From Ramlibacter ginsenosidimutans (GTDB taxonomy: Bacteria; Pseudomonadota; Gammaproteobacteria; Burkholderiales; Burkholderiaceae_C), in NCBI RefSeq assembly GCF_016654015.1, contig NZ_JAEPWM010000003.1:1-64000 (forward strand): DNA of 64,000 nucleotides, read 5' to 3'. Positions 26,710-33,322 of the stretch are shown here, one piece after another. The stretch's first letter is position 1. The number at the start of each line of letters is the position of its first letter. The notes below the pieces were generated by a model, which was not told where the DNA came from, did not search any database, and saw only the letters and a list, made by a program, of their open reading frames with translations. A program made the translations under genes and the position numbers.

Positions 26710-27336
26710 CTATTTCACCCGCTGCACCACCGCCTTGGCGATGGAGACCAGCGCACCTGTCGCGCCGCCAGTTTTCACATTGGCGGCGAGTTGCGCAAGT
26801 TCGACTGCCTTGGTCTTGAACAGCTCGATCATCTCGTCGTTCACCTGCTTTTGCCGTGTGGTCTCGACGACCACGGTGTGCGGCTCGAAGCAGGGCAGGC
26901 CCTGGATCAGCAGCTGGTACTTGTAGCCGATCTCGATGACGTTCTCGCTGCTGAAGAGGCCGCGCTCGCGTGCAGTGTTCACGAAAGGGTGCACGGTTAC
27001 GGCGAGGGAGGCCTCCTTGCGCCGGCGCAGTTGCTGGGCGAAGCGCTCCTCCGCCTCGCGCACGGCCGCCTCGGCGCGCTCACGCTCTTCGCGCTGGATC
27101 TCGAACAGGGTGGCCTGGTGGCCGCTCTGGAGTTCCAGCAGCGTGCGCGCATGGTCCTCTTCAGCCTTTCGCACGACTTCCAGGGCCTCGGTCCTCCGCT
27201 GCGATTCGGCCAGCTGTAGCTGCAGGCTGCGCTCGGCCAGGCGCCTCGCCCACAGCAGGCGAACCATCAGCGCGCCTACCGCCGCACCGACGGCTCCGGC
27301 GAATGCCAGTGCGGCCAAGGCTTCCATGTTGGGCAT
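26710..27336 (-). CDS. Membrane-anchored coiled-coil protein of unknown function
   Basis: 208 residues. One N-terminal membrane helix (ALAALAFAGAVGAAVGALMVRLLW), then a charged heptad-rich coiled coil at about residues 32-110 with many Glu/Arg/Gln, then a compact C-terminal region (VTVHPFVNTARERGLF, IGYKYQLLIQGLPCFEP, VVVETTRQKQ). The architecture resembles cytoplasmic-facing scaffold or partner-binding proteins. Not recognised. Confidence 0.7.
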   Translation of the reverse strand: MPNMEALAALAFAGAVGAAVGALMVRLLWARRLAERSLQLQLAESQRRTEALEVVRKAEEDHARTLLELQSGHQATLFEIQREERERAEAAVREAEERFAQQLRRRKEASLAVTVHPFVNTARERGLFSSENVIEIGYKYQLLIQGLPCFEPHTVVVETTRQKQVNDEMIELFKTKAVELAQLAANVKTGGATGALVSIAKAVVQRVK

Positions 27337-27602
27337 GCTGCTCCTCCCTTTGGGTCATTATTGAGGGGGAGGCAGGCGGGACCAAGGGGGCGCGCGGCGG
27401 GGTGGCAACAACGGGGCAGCGAGTACCGCCGCCTGGGGGGAAATCGGTGCCGCCGGTCAGGCGGCGGGCTGGCTTGGGGCGGGAGGTCGTCGACAGACGG
27501 GGGAACGCCACCTGTACCTGGAGGTTCGGTGCGTCGATGCAGAGGCGAGGCGCATCGCGTCTTCAAGCCCGCCCGAAGTGATTGCAGGCAGCACCATGTG
27601 CG
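27337..27602. other. Intergenic stretch without recognised features
   Basis: 266 bp, G-rich, between the coiled-coil gene and the degenerate attC. Short open frames here have no start signals or recognisable product. Nothing further seen. Confidence 0.6.
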
Positions 27603-27662
27603 GCCTGACGTTTCACTTCAGTGGATCGCCGAAGGCGGGTCCGGTTGAAGAAAGTGTTCGGC
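27603..27662 (-). repeat. Candidate degenerate attC site, left end of the cassette array
   Basis: On the minus strand GCCGAAC (6 of 7 to RYYYAAC) and GTCAGGC (6 of 7 to GTTRRRY) bound an imperfect palindrome of 60 bp with partly complementary arms (CACTTCAGTGGATCGCC against GGCGGGTCCGGTTGAAG). It lies 11 bp after the stop of the 73-residue gene, the usual spacing for a cassette. The cleavage triplet GTT has become GTC, so it would be inactive. Confidence 0.35.
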
Positions 27663-27673
27663 GGAATTCAGCA

Positions 27674-27895
27674 TTACCCTTTCTTGCCGCCCAGGACGAG
27701 CAGGAGTCCGCCGACCACAATGGCGCCGATGCCAGCCCACATAGGAACGTTCACGGTCTGTTTCTCCTTGGCGGAGAGCTCGATCGGCCCAAGTTTGACG
27801 ACCGTCGTGTCTTTCGTATAGCTGAAGCCACCATAGGCCAGGGCGAGAACGCCTAGGACGATGAGAGCGATTGCGACAAGCTTGATCGGATTCAT
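27674..27895 (-). CDS. Small two-helix membrane protein
   Basis: 73 residues: helix (LVAIALIVLGVLALAYGGF), a short polar segment TKDTTVVKLGPIELSAKEKQ in which KLGPIEL recurs in this family, and a second helix (WAGIGAIVVGGLLLVLGG) ending KKG. It resembles small conserved inner-membrane proteins found on many proteobacterial chromosomes; no function is known. It is either the last cassette gene of the array or the first chromosomal gene beyond it. Confidence 0.75.
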   Translation of the reverse strand: MNPIKLVAIALIVLGVLALAYGGFSYTKDTTVVKLGPIELSAKEKQTVNVPMWAGIGAIVVGGLLLVLGGKKG

Positions 27896-28134
27896 TTTCT
27901 CTGCCCCGTGGGTGGTGACGAATGGAGTCTGCGCGATGTCGAAGACATCGGCGTTTGATCGAGTGGGTGGATTCGTGGAAGAGATCGGCCAGATATTGGC
28001 ACAACTCTGTCTTCCGCAAAGAACTTTGGAGCAGTGAATCCTGCGGGACGGGGCTTTCCGTCCGAGCCGAGCGCGTGTGCAGGAACCTCTGCGATGTTCA
28101 ATTCCGCAGGGCCTGAGGTGTGCGGCTTAACGTC

Positions 28135-28217
28135 GGAGTTGAGCGGCGACCGGCGGAGAGGACCGGAGCGAAGCGAAGGTCCGCCGCCGGGAGTTCGTGT
28201 CGAACGACCTGTTAGAA
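28135..28217 (-). repeat. attC site 7 (83 bp)
   Basis: Bounded by GCTTAAC (28135-28141) and GTTAGAA (28211-28217). The right arm contains GTCGAACGACCT, the L/R box seen in all other sites. The central arms GGCGGAGAGGACCGGAGC and GGTCCGCCGCC pair. Shorter and more diverged than the 114-bp sites. Confidence 0.8.
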
Positions 28218-28315
28218 GGCATAAAGAGGGCTTACCTACTGCCTTGGAAGCACTCGGCGGCACTCAGACGGTCACGGAAGCGATGCGGCGTCACGATCGA
28301 CCGACGCTGCGACCA

Positions 28316-28804
28316 TCAATGTACTTCGCGAAGACCATGCCGCGCCATGATGGAGTTGGCAGTGGATCCCACTTGAAGGGCCGATGCGGCCATCGCGCGG
28401 ACGAACTGCTGTTGCATGGCGGGGCTTGCACTGGCAGCTTGGTATTTCTTGTACACGGGGTCGTCCAGCAAAGTTGCCAGCCGCGCGACTTCTGCATCGC
28501 TAAACCCCTCTAGGGTCTTGCGCACCAGAATATCCAACACGCCTTGTGGCGATGTGAACGTCTTCGAGAAGGCGGCGAGGAGCTCTTTCTTGATCGCCGC
28601 CCACTCTTCAGTCGAGACGCCTGGATTGGCCGATCTGTATGGCGCGACCATCATTTCCCCGAGTGGGGAGTTGTCGGCCAAGAGTTGAACGTCCGCCCAG
28701 GATGCGGAAATCTTCTCTAAGGCGACGCTCCGCGGCATTTCCTGGGCGATCGAACACGAAGAGAATACAAGCAACGCGCATACGAAGGCGAGAAGTTTGG
28801 CCAT
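28316..28804 (-). CDS. Cassette gene 7: exported hypothetical protein
   Basis: 162 residues with a signal peptide (MAKLLAFVCALLVFSSCSIAQ); a Cys near the cleavage site leaves a lipoprotein possible. The mature part is helical (SDAEVARLATLLDDPVYKKY, AMQQQFVRAMAASALQ) and resembles periplasmic DUF2059-like proteins in pattern only. It starts 14 bp after the attC at 28818 and ends about 100 bp before the attC at 28217, so it is a complete cassette reading frame. Confidence 0.75.
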   Translation of the reverse strand: MAKLLAFVCALLVFSSCSIAQEMPRSVALEKISASWADVQLLADNSPLGEMMVAPYRSANPGVSTEEWAAIKKELLAAFSKTFTSPQGVLDILVRKTLEGFSDAEVARLATLLDDPVYKKYQAASASPAMQQQFVRAMAASALQVGSTANSIMARHGLREVH

Positions 28805-28817
28805 TTGGTTCTCTTGC

Positions 28818-28880
28818 GTCTAAACGTGAAGGTGACCGGCCCCTTGCCGCTGCGTGTCCGCGTCGAACGACGAGTTAGGC
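28818..28880 (-). repeat. attC site 6 (short form, 63 bp)
   Basis: GTCTAAAC at the left has one extra A against the consensus. ACGTGAAGGTGACCGGC and CGTCGAACGACGAGTTAGGC form the L/R arms and match the long sites. The central stem is nearly absent (CCCTTGCCGCTGCGTG), so the site looks deleted internally. Confidence 0.8.
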
Positions 28881-29552
28881 AGCAGCTGCCGCATTTGCTG
28901 CCTTGGCCGGCTCTTGAAACACGACCTCCACGAACTTCCTTTGGGGGAACAATGTCTGCAGGCCCGTTCTGAGCTCCGTGTACAAGGCTCGCAGCGACAC
29001 TAGGTCTTCCCCGACAATTTGGTAAATGGCCGCGGTGATCTGTTTGAGTTGATGGCACACATCTTCGCCAAGCGCAGCCTCGACATCGTTTAGAGATTGG
29101 TCCTGGCCAACCTTAAAGCCGGCTGTTGCCATTTTGGGAAAGACAGCATTCAACACCAGCTCCGACCGACTCCGAATCAGGTCGACCGCGAGGTTGAAGC
29201 GCTGCTCTTCCAGCATCAGCGAAGCGAACACCGAGGCCTGACCGCGCTCGAGCAGGAATTGAAGATCAGAGGACTGGAAGCGATCCACCTTCGCCGGTGG
29301 CGCCGGATGAGCCGCCAAATTCAGCCAGGCATCCGGCTTCCCGCGGTATGGCTCCATGACTTCCTTTCGATACTGCTCCAGAACGTTCCAGAGAGCGAAG
29401 ACTGTATAGATTGCACGGTTGCCAGCTCCGACGGCTTTCTGGTCTTCATCGTCCTTCTTCTGGAAAGTCTGGAACTTGAACGCCGCCCACGCGCCCGCGA
29501 ACGACGCCACGAGGGAAGCTAGTGCTGCGAGTACGTCCTTCCATTCAGGCAC
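28875..29552 (-). CDS. Cassette gene 6: membrane-anchored hypothetical protein
   Basis: 225 residues from GTG 29552 (VPEWKDVLAALASLVASF), chosen because GGGAG and ACACC precede it just after the core site. One N-terminal membrane helix (VLAALASLVASFAGAWAAF) is followed by a soluble helical domain (LQFLLERGQASVFASLMLEE, SRSELVLNAVFP, HQLKQITAAIYQIVGEDLV). The stop lies within the attC at 28880, as is common in cassettes. No family recognised. Confidence 0.78.
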   Translation of the reverse strand: MPEWKDVLAALASLVASFAGAWAAFKFQTFQKKDDEDQKAVGAGNRAIYTVFALWNVLEQYRKEVMEPYRGKPDAWLNLAAHPAPPAKVDRFQSSDLQFLLERGQASVFASLMLEEQRFNLAVDLIRSRSELVLNAVFPKMATAGFKVGQDQSLNDVEAALGEDVCHQLKQITAAIYQIVGEDLVSLRALYTELRTGLQTLFPQRKFVEVVFQEPAKAANAAAAA

Positions 29553-29566
29553 GGTGTCTCCCTGCT

Positions 29567-29680
29567 GTCTAACGTGAAGGTGACCGGCACGTTGCGGCAA
29601 GGGGCCGCACGGTGCACGATTCCCATCGGCGCCGTGCGGCCCCTTGCCGCAACGTGTCCGCGTCGACCGACCTGTTAGAC
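29567..29680 (-). repeat. attC site 5 (114 bp)
   Basis: GTCTAAC (29567-29573) and GTTAGAC (29674-29680) are perfect RYYYAAC/GTTRRRY boxes. Arms GCGGCAAGGGGCCGCACGG and CCGTGCGGCCCCTTGCCGC are exact complements. The plus-strand right arm has extra unpaired bases relative to the left arm, which sets the functional orientation as leftward, the same as the genes. Confidence 0.93.
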
Positions 29681-29683
29681 CGG

Positions 29684-30325
29684 CTACTTTGGCACATAGA
29701 CCACCCGCAGCCACAAGGCCCCGTTGGGACTGTCGGGCCATTTCCCTTCGCTGACGTCCCGCACAATTAGCTCGGTTCCAGCTGGCAACCTGACACCCGT
29801 CTTGTCATATTCATCGATGATGCCCTTCGTAATCGGCGGAACGAGCTTCTGTGCGGCGCCTTGGCGCTTGTAGTCAACTATGTGAACGTCACGTGCCACC
29901 TTCAGAGCCACCGTATCCCCGACTTCCACAAACCTGCGATGCCCACGGGTTACCGTCGACTGCACAGACACATACGGACCTTCGATGAAGACCTCCTTCG
30001 CGATGTCAAAGTAGCCGGCGAATATCCAACCGGTATCACCCGGCAAGGGAGGCAAATTCGACTTGCTTTCTCGCGAGTCTTCACCAGCCCTTCCTTGGTG
30101 CGTAGAGACATAGGTCCAGGCTCCTATGCCCGCCAATGCCACGGTCCACGCCATGAACGCAAGCGCAATGATCACGTGGTAGGCGTGTTGGCGCGTAAGG
30201 GTCGGAAATATGTTTCGCGCGACGATGTCCCTTCCCAGGTAGAGAAAGGCGCCAATGGCAATCCCCGCGGGGGCAGCAATCTGGCCGAAGGCCTTTAGCA
30301 TGTCGAGATCGATGACCGAAGACAT
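29684..30325 (-). CDS. Cassette gene 5: two-helix membrane protein with C-terminal beta-rich domain
   Basis: 213 residues. Helices at about 15-35 (FGQIAAPAGIAIGAFLYLG) and 48-70 (HVIIALAFMAWTVALAGIGA), then an outward or inward domain with SVQSTVTRGHRRFVEVGDTV and PPITKGIIDEYDKTGVRLPA that looks beta-rich. Starts MSSVIDLDMLKAFGQ 17 bp inside its cassette and ends at the attC of 29680. Not recognised. Confidence 0.78.
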   Translation of the reverse strand: MSSVIDLDMLKAFGQIAAPAGIAIGAFLYLGRDIVARNIFPTLTRQHAYHVIIALAFMAWTVALAGIGAWTYVSTHQGRAGEDSRESKSNLPPLPGDTGWIFAGYFDIAKEVFIEGPYVSVQSTVTRGHRRFVEVGDTVALKVARDVHIVDYKRQGAAQKLVPPITKGIIDEYDKTGVRLPAGTELIVRDVSEGKWPDSPNGALWLRVVYVPK

Positions 30326-30341
30326 GTGCGTCCCCTCGAAG

Positions 30342-30455
30342 GTCTAACGTTGGAGGTGACCGGCACGCACCGGCAGCGCGCCGCAAGGTGCACGATCGCC
30401 GGCGCGCCTTGCGGCGCGCTGCCGGTGCGTGTCCGTGTCGACCGACCTGTTAGGC
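30342..30455 (-). repeat. attC site 4 (114 bp)
   Basis: GTCTAAC (30342-30348) and GTTAGGC (30449-30455). Same L/R boxes as its neighbours (GGTGACCGGCACG; GTCGACCGACCT) but its own central stem, GCACCGGCAGCGCGCCGCAAG against CTTGCGGCGCGCTGCCGGTGC (19-20 paired). Confidence 0.93.
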
Positions 30456-30462
30456 CGAAGGC

Positions 30463-30939
30463 TCATGCCCACCCTTTCGCCTTGGCTGCCGCTATCTCAC
30501 GAGACTTCTGAAGCCGCTTCTGGTTCTCTTCTTCCAGTACCGCGTGCCGCTGGTGCACCGCGAAGTAGGGCCCAAGCCAACCGTCTTCATGCGTGAACGC
30601 CATCGTCCACGCAAGGTTGCGCGGAAACACCAGGAAGTCGTACAGAGAGCATCCTACGGGCAGAGCATCGGTTTCGAAAGCTTGGTCCCGGTCGTTCGAG
30701 AGCACAACGTATTCGGGAGCCAACTGCTTTCCATACTCTGCGAGCGCTTGCTGCCCAGAGAGCGCAGGATACCTCTCGGCACTGAAGATGTGCCAAAGAA
30801 AATCCTTGGCGTTCACTCCGTGCCGGTTCGCACCGTATGCCTTCAGCCAGGCGTCCAGGTATTGCTCCGTCTCCGAGGCGTCGAGTTCGCGGAGGATGGT
30901 TCCCGGGGTGACGGTCAAAGGACGCTTGGGGCGAGCCAT
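30463..30939 (-). CDS. Cassette gene 4: DUF4275-like protein
   Basis: 158 residues. DFLWHIFSAERYPALSGQQA and AWTMAFTHEDGWLGPYFAVH match the two hallmarks of DUF4275 (WHxFS...L.G..A and T.HE.GWxGPYF). Cytoplasmic, no leader. DUF4275 proteins are mostly known from Firmicutes and plasmid/integron settings and have no established role; SUKH-like immunity function is possible but speculative. It starts 8 bp from the core site of its cassette. Confidence 0.75.
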   Translation of the reverse strand: MARPKRPLTVTPGTILRELDASETEQYLDAWLKAYGANRHGVNAKDFLWHIFSAERYPALSGQQALAEYGKQLAPEYVVLSNDRDQAFETDALPVGCSLYDFLVFPRNLAWTMAFTHEDGWLGPYFAVHQRHAVLEEENQKRLQKSREIAAAKAKGWA

Positions 30940-30946
30940 TCTTGCG

Positions 30947-31060
30947 GCCTAACGTAAAGGTGACCGGCACGTTGCGGCAAGGGGCCGCACGGTGCACGAT
31001 TTGCAACGGCGCCGTGCGGCCCCTTGCCGCAACGTATCCGAGTCGACCGACCTGTTAGAG
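30947..31060 (-). repeat. attC site 3 (114 bp)
   Basis: GCCTAAC (30947-30953) and GTTAGAG (31054-31060; last base off consensus). Central arms GCGGCAAGGGGCCGCACGG are the same as in site 5, so sites 3 and 5 are close relatives. Confidence 0.92.
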
Positions 31061-31061
31061 C

Positions 31062-31679
31062 TCACTTGCCGCGCCCCAAAATCGAGACGTTCCTCTTAAG
31101 AAATGCGACAACAAACTCGTCCACGCTGCGCACGTCGACCCCCTTGGGTGAGAGGTAGGTGACCTCTATGTCTTCCATGTATCGACGACTAACGCTGTTC
31201 TTCACGAATGGAGGATAGGCGATTTGTACACCGACGAGAGATCCGTCGCTTCCGGTGAACACATGCGTCTCAGGTTCCTCGCCGTGGCGAGTTCGGTACG
31301 CGTAAACACGCACGCCACGCTCTTCTCTCGCCAGCCACTCTCGGGCACTGGGATTCGCTGGTCGCTGCGGCAACGCGTGACTCACCATCCACTCAGTCCG
31401 CGTGTTATGGCCGCCGCGGGGCTCAAGAGTGATATTCAGAACTGAGGGGGATGGGGCCGCCAAAGGGCTCACTGAGACCGATTTTCCCGAGGGGTACTCC
31501 ACGTGAAAAATGAGGAAGCCCGTGTTACGAGGTTGAGTCGTCTGAACGCTGGGGGCGAGTGCAAGGGTGACCTCACCACGAGATGAGGGTGAACGGAGGG
31601 TGACGATCTGCTCGCCCGCGTTGACTGAAACCGCACCACAAAAAAGCAGCGTTGCAGCTGCGCATCGCGCAACAAGCAC
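31062..31679 (-). CDS. Cassette gene 3: exported hypothetical protein
   Basis: 205 residues from GTG 31679, chosen for a GGGAG 6 bases upstream; a second GTG at 31709 is the alternative. Signal peptide LVARCAAATLLFCGAVSVNA, then a beta-rich mature domain (QIVTLRSPSSRGEVTLALAP, TGFLIFHVEYPSGKSV, RGVRVYAYRTRHGEEPE). The pattern suggests a periplasmic protein. The stop TAA lies in the R box of the attC at 31060. Not recognised. Confidence 0.75.
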   Translation of the reverse strand: MLVARCAAATLLFCGAVSVNAGEQIVTLRSPSSRGEVTLALAPSVQTTQPRNTGFLIFHVEYPSGKSVSVSPLAAPSPSVLNITLEPRGGHNTRTEWMVSHALPQRPANPSAREWLAREERGVRVYAYRTRHGEEPETHVFTGSDGSLVGVQIAYPPFVKNSVSRRYMEDIEVTYLSPKGVDVRSVDEFVVAFLKRNVSILGRGK

Positions 31680-31718
31680 AGGGAACTCCCAATTTCTTAA
31701 ACAATGCACTTCGGTGCG

Positions 31719-31832
31719 CTCTAACGTGAAGGTGACCGGCACGTTGCGGCAAGGGGCCGCGCGGTGCACGATTTCCAACGGCACTGTGCGGCCCCTTGCC
31801 GCAACGTGTCCGAGTCGACCGACAAGTTAGAC
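31719..31832 (-). repeat. attC site 2 (114 bp)
   Basis: CTCTAAC (31719-31725) and GTTAGAC (31826-31832). Central arms GCGGCAAGGGGCCGCGCGG and CTGTGCGGCCCCTTGCCGC pair with one or two mismatches and match sites 3 and 5. Confidence 0.92.
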
Positions 31833-31848
31833 GGCAACGCGCCCATGT

Positions 31849-32256
31849 TTAGTTCTTGGGAAGGATCAGCAAGAGTAGCGCCGCCCCGACTGATAGCGCC
31901 CAGATGGTTATAGCGCCCGCGAGACCAGCTGCGGCAAATGGATTCGGGTGCCGAACTTCCGAGGGGCACAAGACTGCGAAAGCTGTTGCGAAAACACCGA
32001 ACACGAACGCGAGCTTGAAAAGCAGCAGACTCATTGTTCCGCCGGCCAAAAAGCTACCGAACCCAACGGCCGCGGCGAGCAAAAGGGATCCTACGATGAG
32101 CATCCACAAATGCCAAATGCGCCCTTCGGCGACATAAGGAACACCGAAGCGCCGTAGCGCGAAGGCCGTCGCCTTCAGTAACAAGGCTAAGACCAGACAG
32201 GCACCGACCAGCGCAAGAAGTACTTCGCCCGGATGTGGGAGACCAATGCCAAGCAT
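31849..32256 (-). CDS. Cassette gene 2: four-helix membrane protein
   Basis: 135 residues from MLGIGLPHPGEVLL. Hydrophobic segments: VLLALVGACLVLALLLKATA, LWMLIVGSLLLAAAVGFG, LLLFKLAFVFGVFATAFAVL and LAGAITIWALSVGAALLLLI. No charged pore or transporter motif. Starts 9 bp from the attC at 32265 and ends before the attC at 31832. Not recognised. Confidence 0.75.
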   Translation of the reverse strand: MLGIGLPHPGEVLLALVGACLVLALLLKATAFALRRFGVPYVAEGRIWHLWMLIVGSLLLAAAVGFGSFLAGGTMSLLLFKLAFVFGVFATAFAVLCPSEVRHPNPFAAAGLAGAITIWALSVGAALLLLILPKN

Positions 32257-32264
32257 GACTTGCC

Positions 32265-32378
32265 GTCTAACGTGAAGGTGAGCCGCACCTGGTGGCAAGG
32301 CGCCGCGAGGTGCAGGATATCCAACGGCGCCTCGCGGCGCCTTGCCGCCAGGTGTCGGTCTCGACCGACCAGTTAGAC
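32265..32378 (-). repeat. attC site 1 (114 bp)
   Basis: GTCTAAC (32265-32271) and GTTAGAC (32372-32378). Central arms CCTGGTGGCAAGGCGCCGCG and GGCGCCTTGCCGCCAGG pair. L/R boxes CGTGAAGGTGAGCCGC and TCGACCGACCA are shared with the rest of the array. Confidence 0.93.
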
Positions 32379-32840
32379 CTCAACGTACCGAACATACTGA
32401 GTTTCAAGGAGGGCGTGCTTGCCCGCCAGATCCGGCTGCGACGGCCACTCAAGCACTTGTACCCGCACGTAGCGATGATCCCGATATCCAAGCGAGTCGA
32501 AGTCGAAGAAGCACATGAACCCGAGGCTCGCGTCTCGGAGCACTTCCTTCACTGGGTGATCCCAATACCCCGAGTCAACGTCGCGATTCAGCATGATGGG
32601 CGCGAATTGCCCGTCAATCAATTCGACGCGAACTCTTGGATTCAGCTCGCCATAGCGGACGTAGGGAAGGCCCGCCGGCTCGAGCACCAGCTTCTCGAAG
32701 AGAAGGTACTCGACTTCCGCATGGCGCTCCTCCAGCGCCCAAGCCTCTTCACTCCCCCAGGGTCCTTCGACACGGAAGTACTGGTTGAAGAGCTCGCGGC
32801 TTGCGACGCGGAACTGGTTGATCCGGGCGGTGAGTTCCAC
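32373..32840 (-). CDS. Cassette gene 1 (nearest the array start): hypothetical protein
   Basis: 155 residues from GTG 32840, five bases after the first core site GTTAGAC. Soluble, acidic, no leader: LTARINQFRVASRELFNQYF, EERHAEVEYLLFEKLVLEPA, DHPVKEVLRDASLGFMCFFD. The stop TAA is part of the R box GTCTAAC of attC 1. The frame stays open upstream past the array boundary, but those codons lie outside the cassette. Not recognised. Confidence 0.75.
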   Translation of the reverse strand: MELTARINQFRVASRELFNQYFRVEGPWGSEEAWALEERHAEVEYLLFEKLVLEPAGLPYVRYGELNPRVRVELIDGQFAPIMLNRDVDSGYWDHPVKEVLRDASLGFMCFFDFDSLGYRDHRYVRVQVLEWPSQPDLAGKHALLETQYVRYVEV

Positions 32841-32845
32841 TTGAG

Positions 32846-32852
32846 GTCTAAC
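32846..32852 (-). other. Lone GTTAGAC core: attI-like start of the cassette array
   Basis: On the minus strand ...AAATTACGTTAGACCTC: a GTTRRRY recombination point with no palindromic partner on its right, exactly where an attI site would join the first cassette. An integrase gene would be expected just beyond it, reading rightward; none is there. Confidence 0.6.
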
Positions 32853-32879
32853 GTAATTTCGAGCGCATCTCAAAACCCT

Positions 32880-32903
32880 CTTATGCCGCAGCGGCGGCAT
32901 AAG
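32880..32903. repeat. Stem-loop CTTATGCCG-N6-CGGCATAAG
   Basis: Perfect 9-bp inverted repeat with a 6-nt loop, 27 bp beyond the array boundary. First of three stem-loops here that all begin CTTAT/ATAAG. Confidence 0.8.
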
Positions 32904-32963
32904 ACCTGGGTTTGCGCAACGGAAACTCGTTCCGGTTCAAGCGCTTGCGCCGAAAGCTGCGCC

Positions 32964-32994
32964 ATAAGAGGTCCGGAATGCGCGGACCTCTTAT
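32964..32994. repeat. Stem-loop ATAAGAGGTCCG-N7-CGGACCTCTTAT
   Basis: Perfect 12-bp inverted repeat with a 7-nt loop. No T-tract on either strand sufficient for a classical terminator. Confidence 0.85.
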
Positions 32995-33030
32995 CCCTTG
33001 AATCTGCCCCCGACTGGCTCGCGGGATAAG
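32990..33030. repeat. Stem-loop CTTATCCC-N25-GGGATAAG
   Basis: 8-bp inverted repeat; its left arm overlaps the right arm of the 32964-32994 stem, so the two structures are mutually exclusive. The rest of 33031-33236 shows no gene; the longest frames there lack start signals and homology. Confidence 0.7.
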
Positions 33031-33236
33031 ACCGCCGCGCCACCCTGCCGCTACCATTCATCTGCTTCCCCCTGTGGCGCGTAAGTCCGCGCCGCCATCG
33101 TTCTGTCGGGGAATGCTAGTCGCGCTGGTCCGATAAGTACACGAGCCAAAAGGCGCCTGTGGCGAAATCAACGCGGCGCCCTCGGAGCAAATGGGCAGGG
33201 TGTGGTCGCGTCCTGCTCCCGAGCCATCCGCAAATG

Positions 33237-33263
33237 AAAAGGCGCCGCATCGCGGCGCCTTCT
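33237..33263 (-). terminator. Intrinsic terminator of the oxalate/formate operon
   Basis: On the minus strand a GC-rich stem AGGCGCCGC-GAT-GCGGCGCCT is followed by TTTTCATTT. It lies about 60 bp after the fdsA stop codon. Confidence 0.8.
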
Positions 33264-33322
33264 CGTTCCTTCGTGGCCCCGCCGCCGCAGGCGCGACGGA
33301 GAAGCGGCGCAAGCCTACAGCC

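Noticed and set aside
27892..28263. 123-codon frame spanning attC site 7
   Set aside because: It reads through the recombination site and has no recognisable start or product.
29567..32378. The 114-bp palindromes as REP/BIME elements or terminators
   Set aside because: Each has RYYYAAC and GTTRRRY ends, alternates one-to-one with a gene, has asymmetric extra bases in one arm and lacks T-tracts; attC fits better.
32870..33061. 63-codon minus-strand frame as an integrase remnant
   Set aside because: No tyrosine-recombinase motif (RHRY) or IntI-specific patch is recognisable; the frame runs through the three stem-loops and would read leftward, opposite to the expected intI direction.
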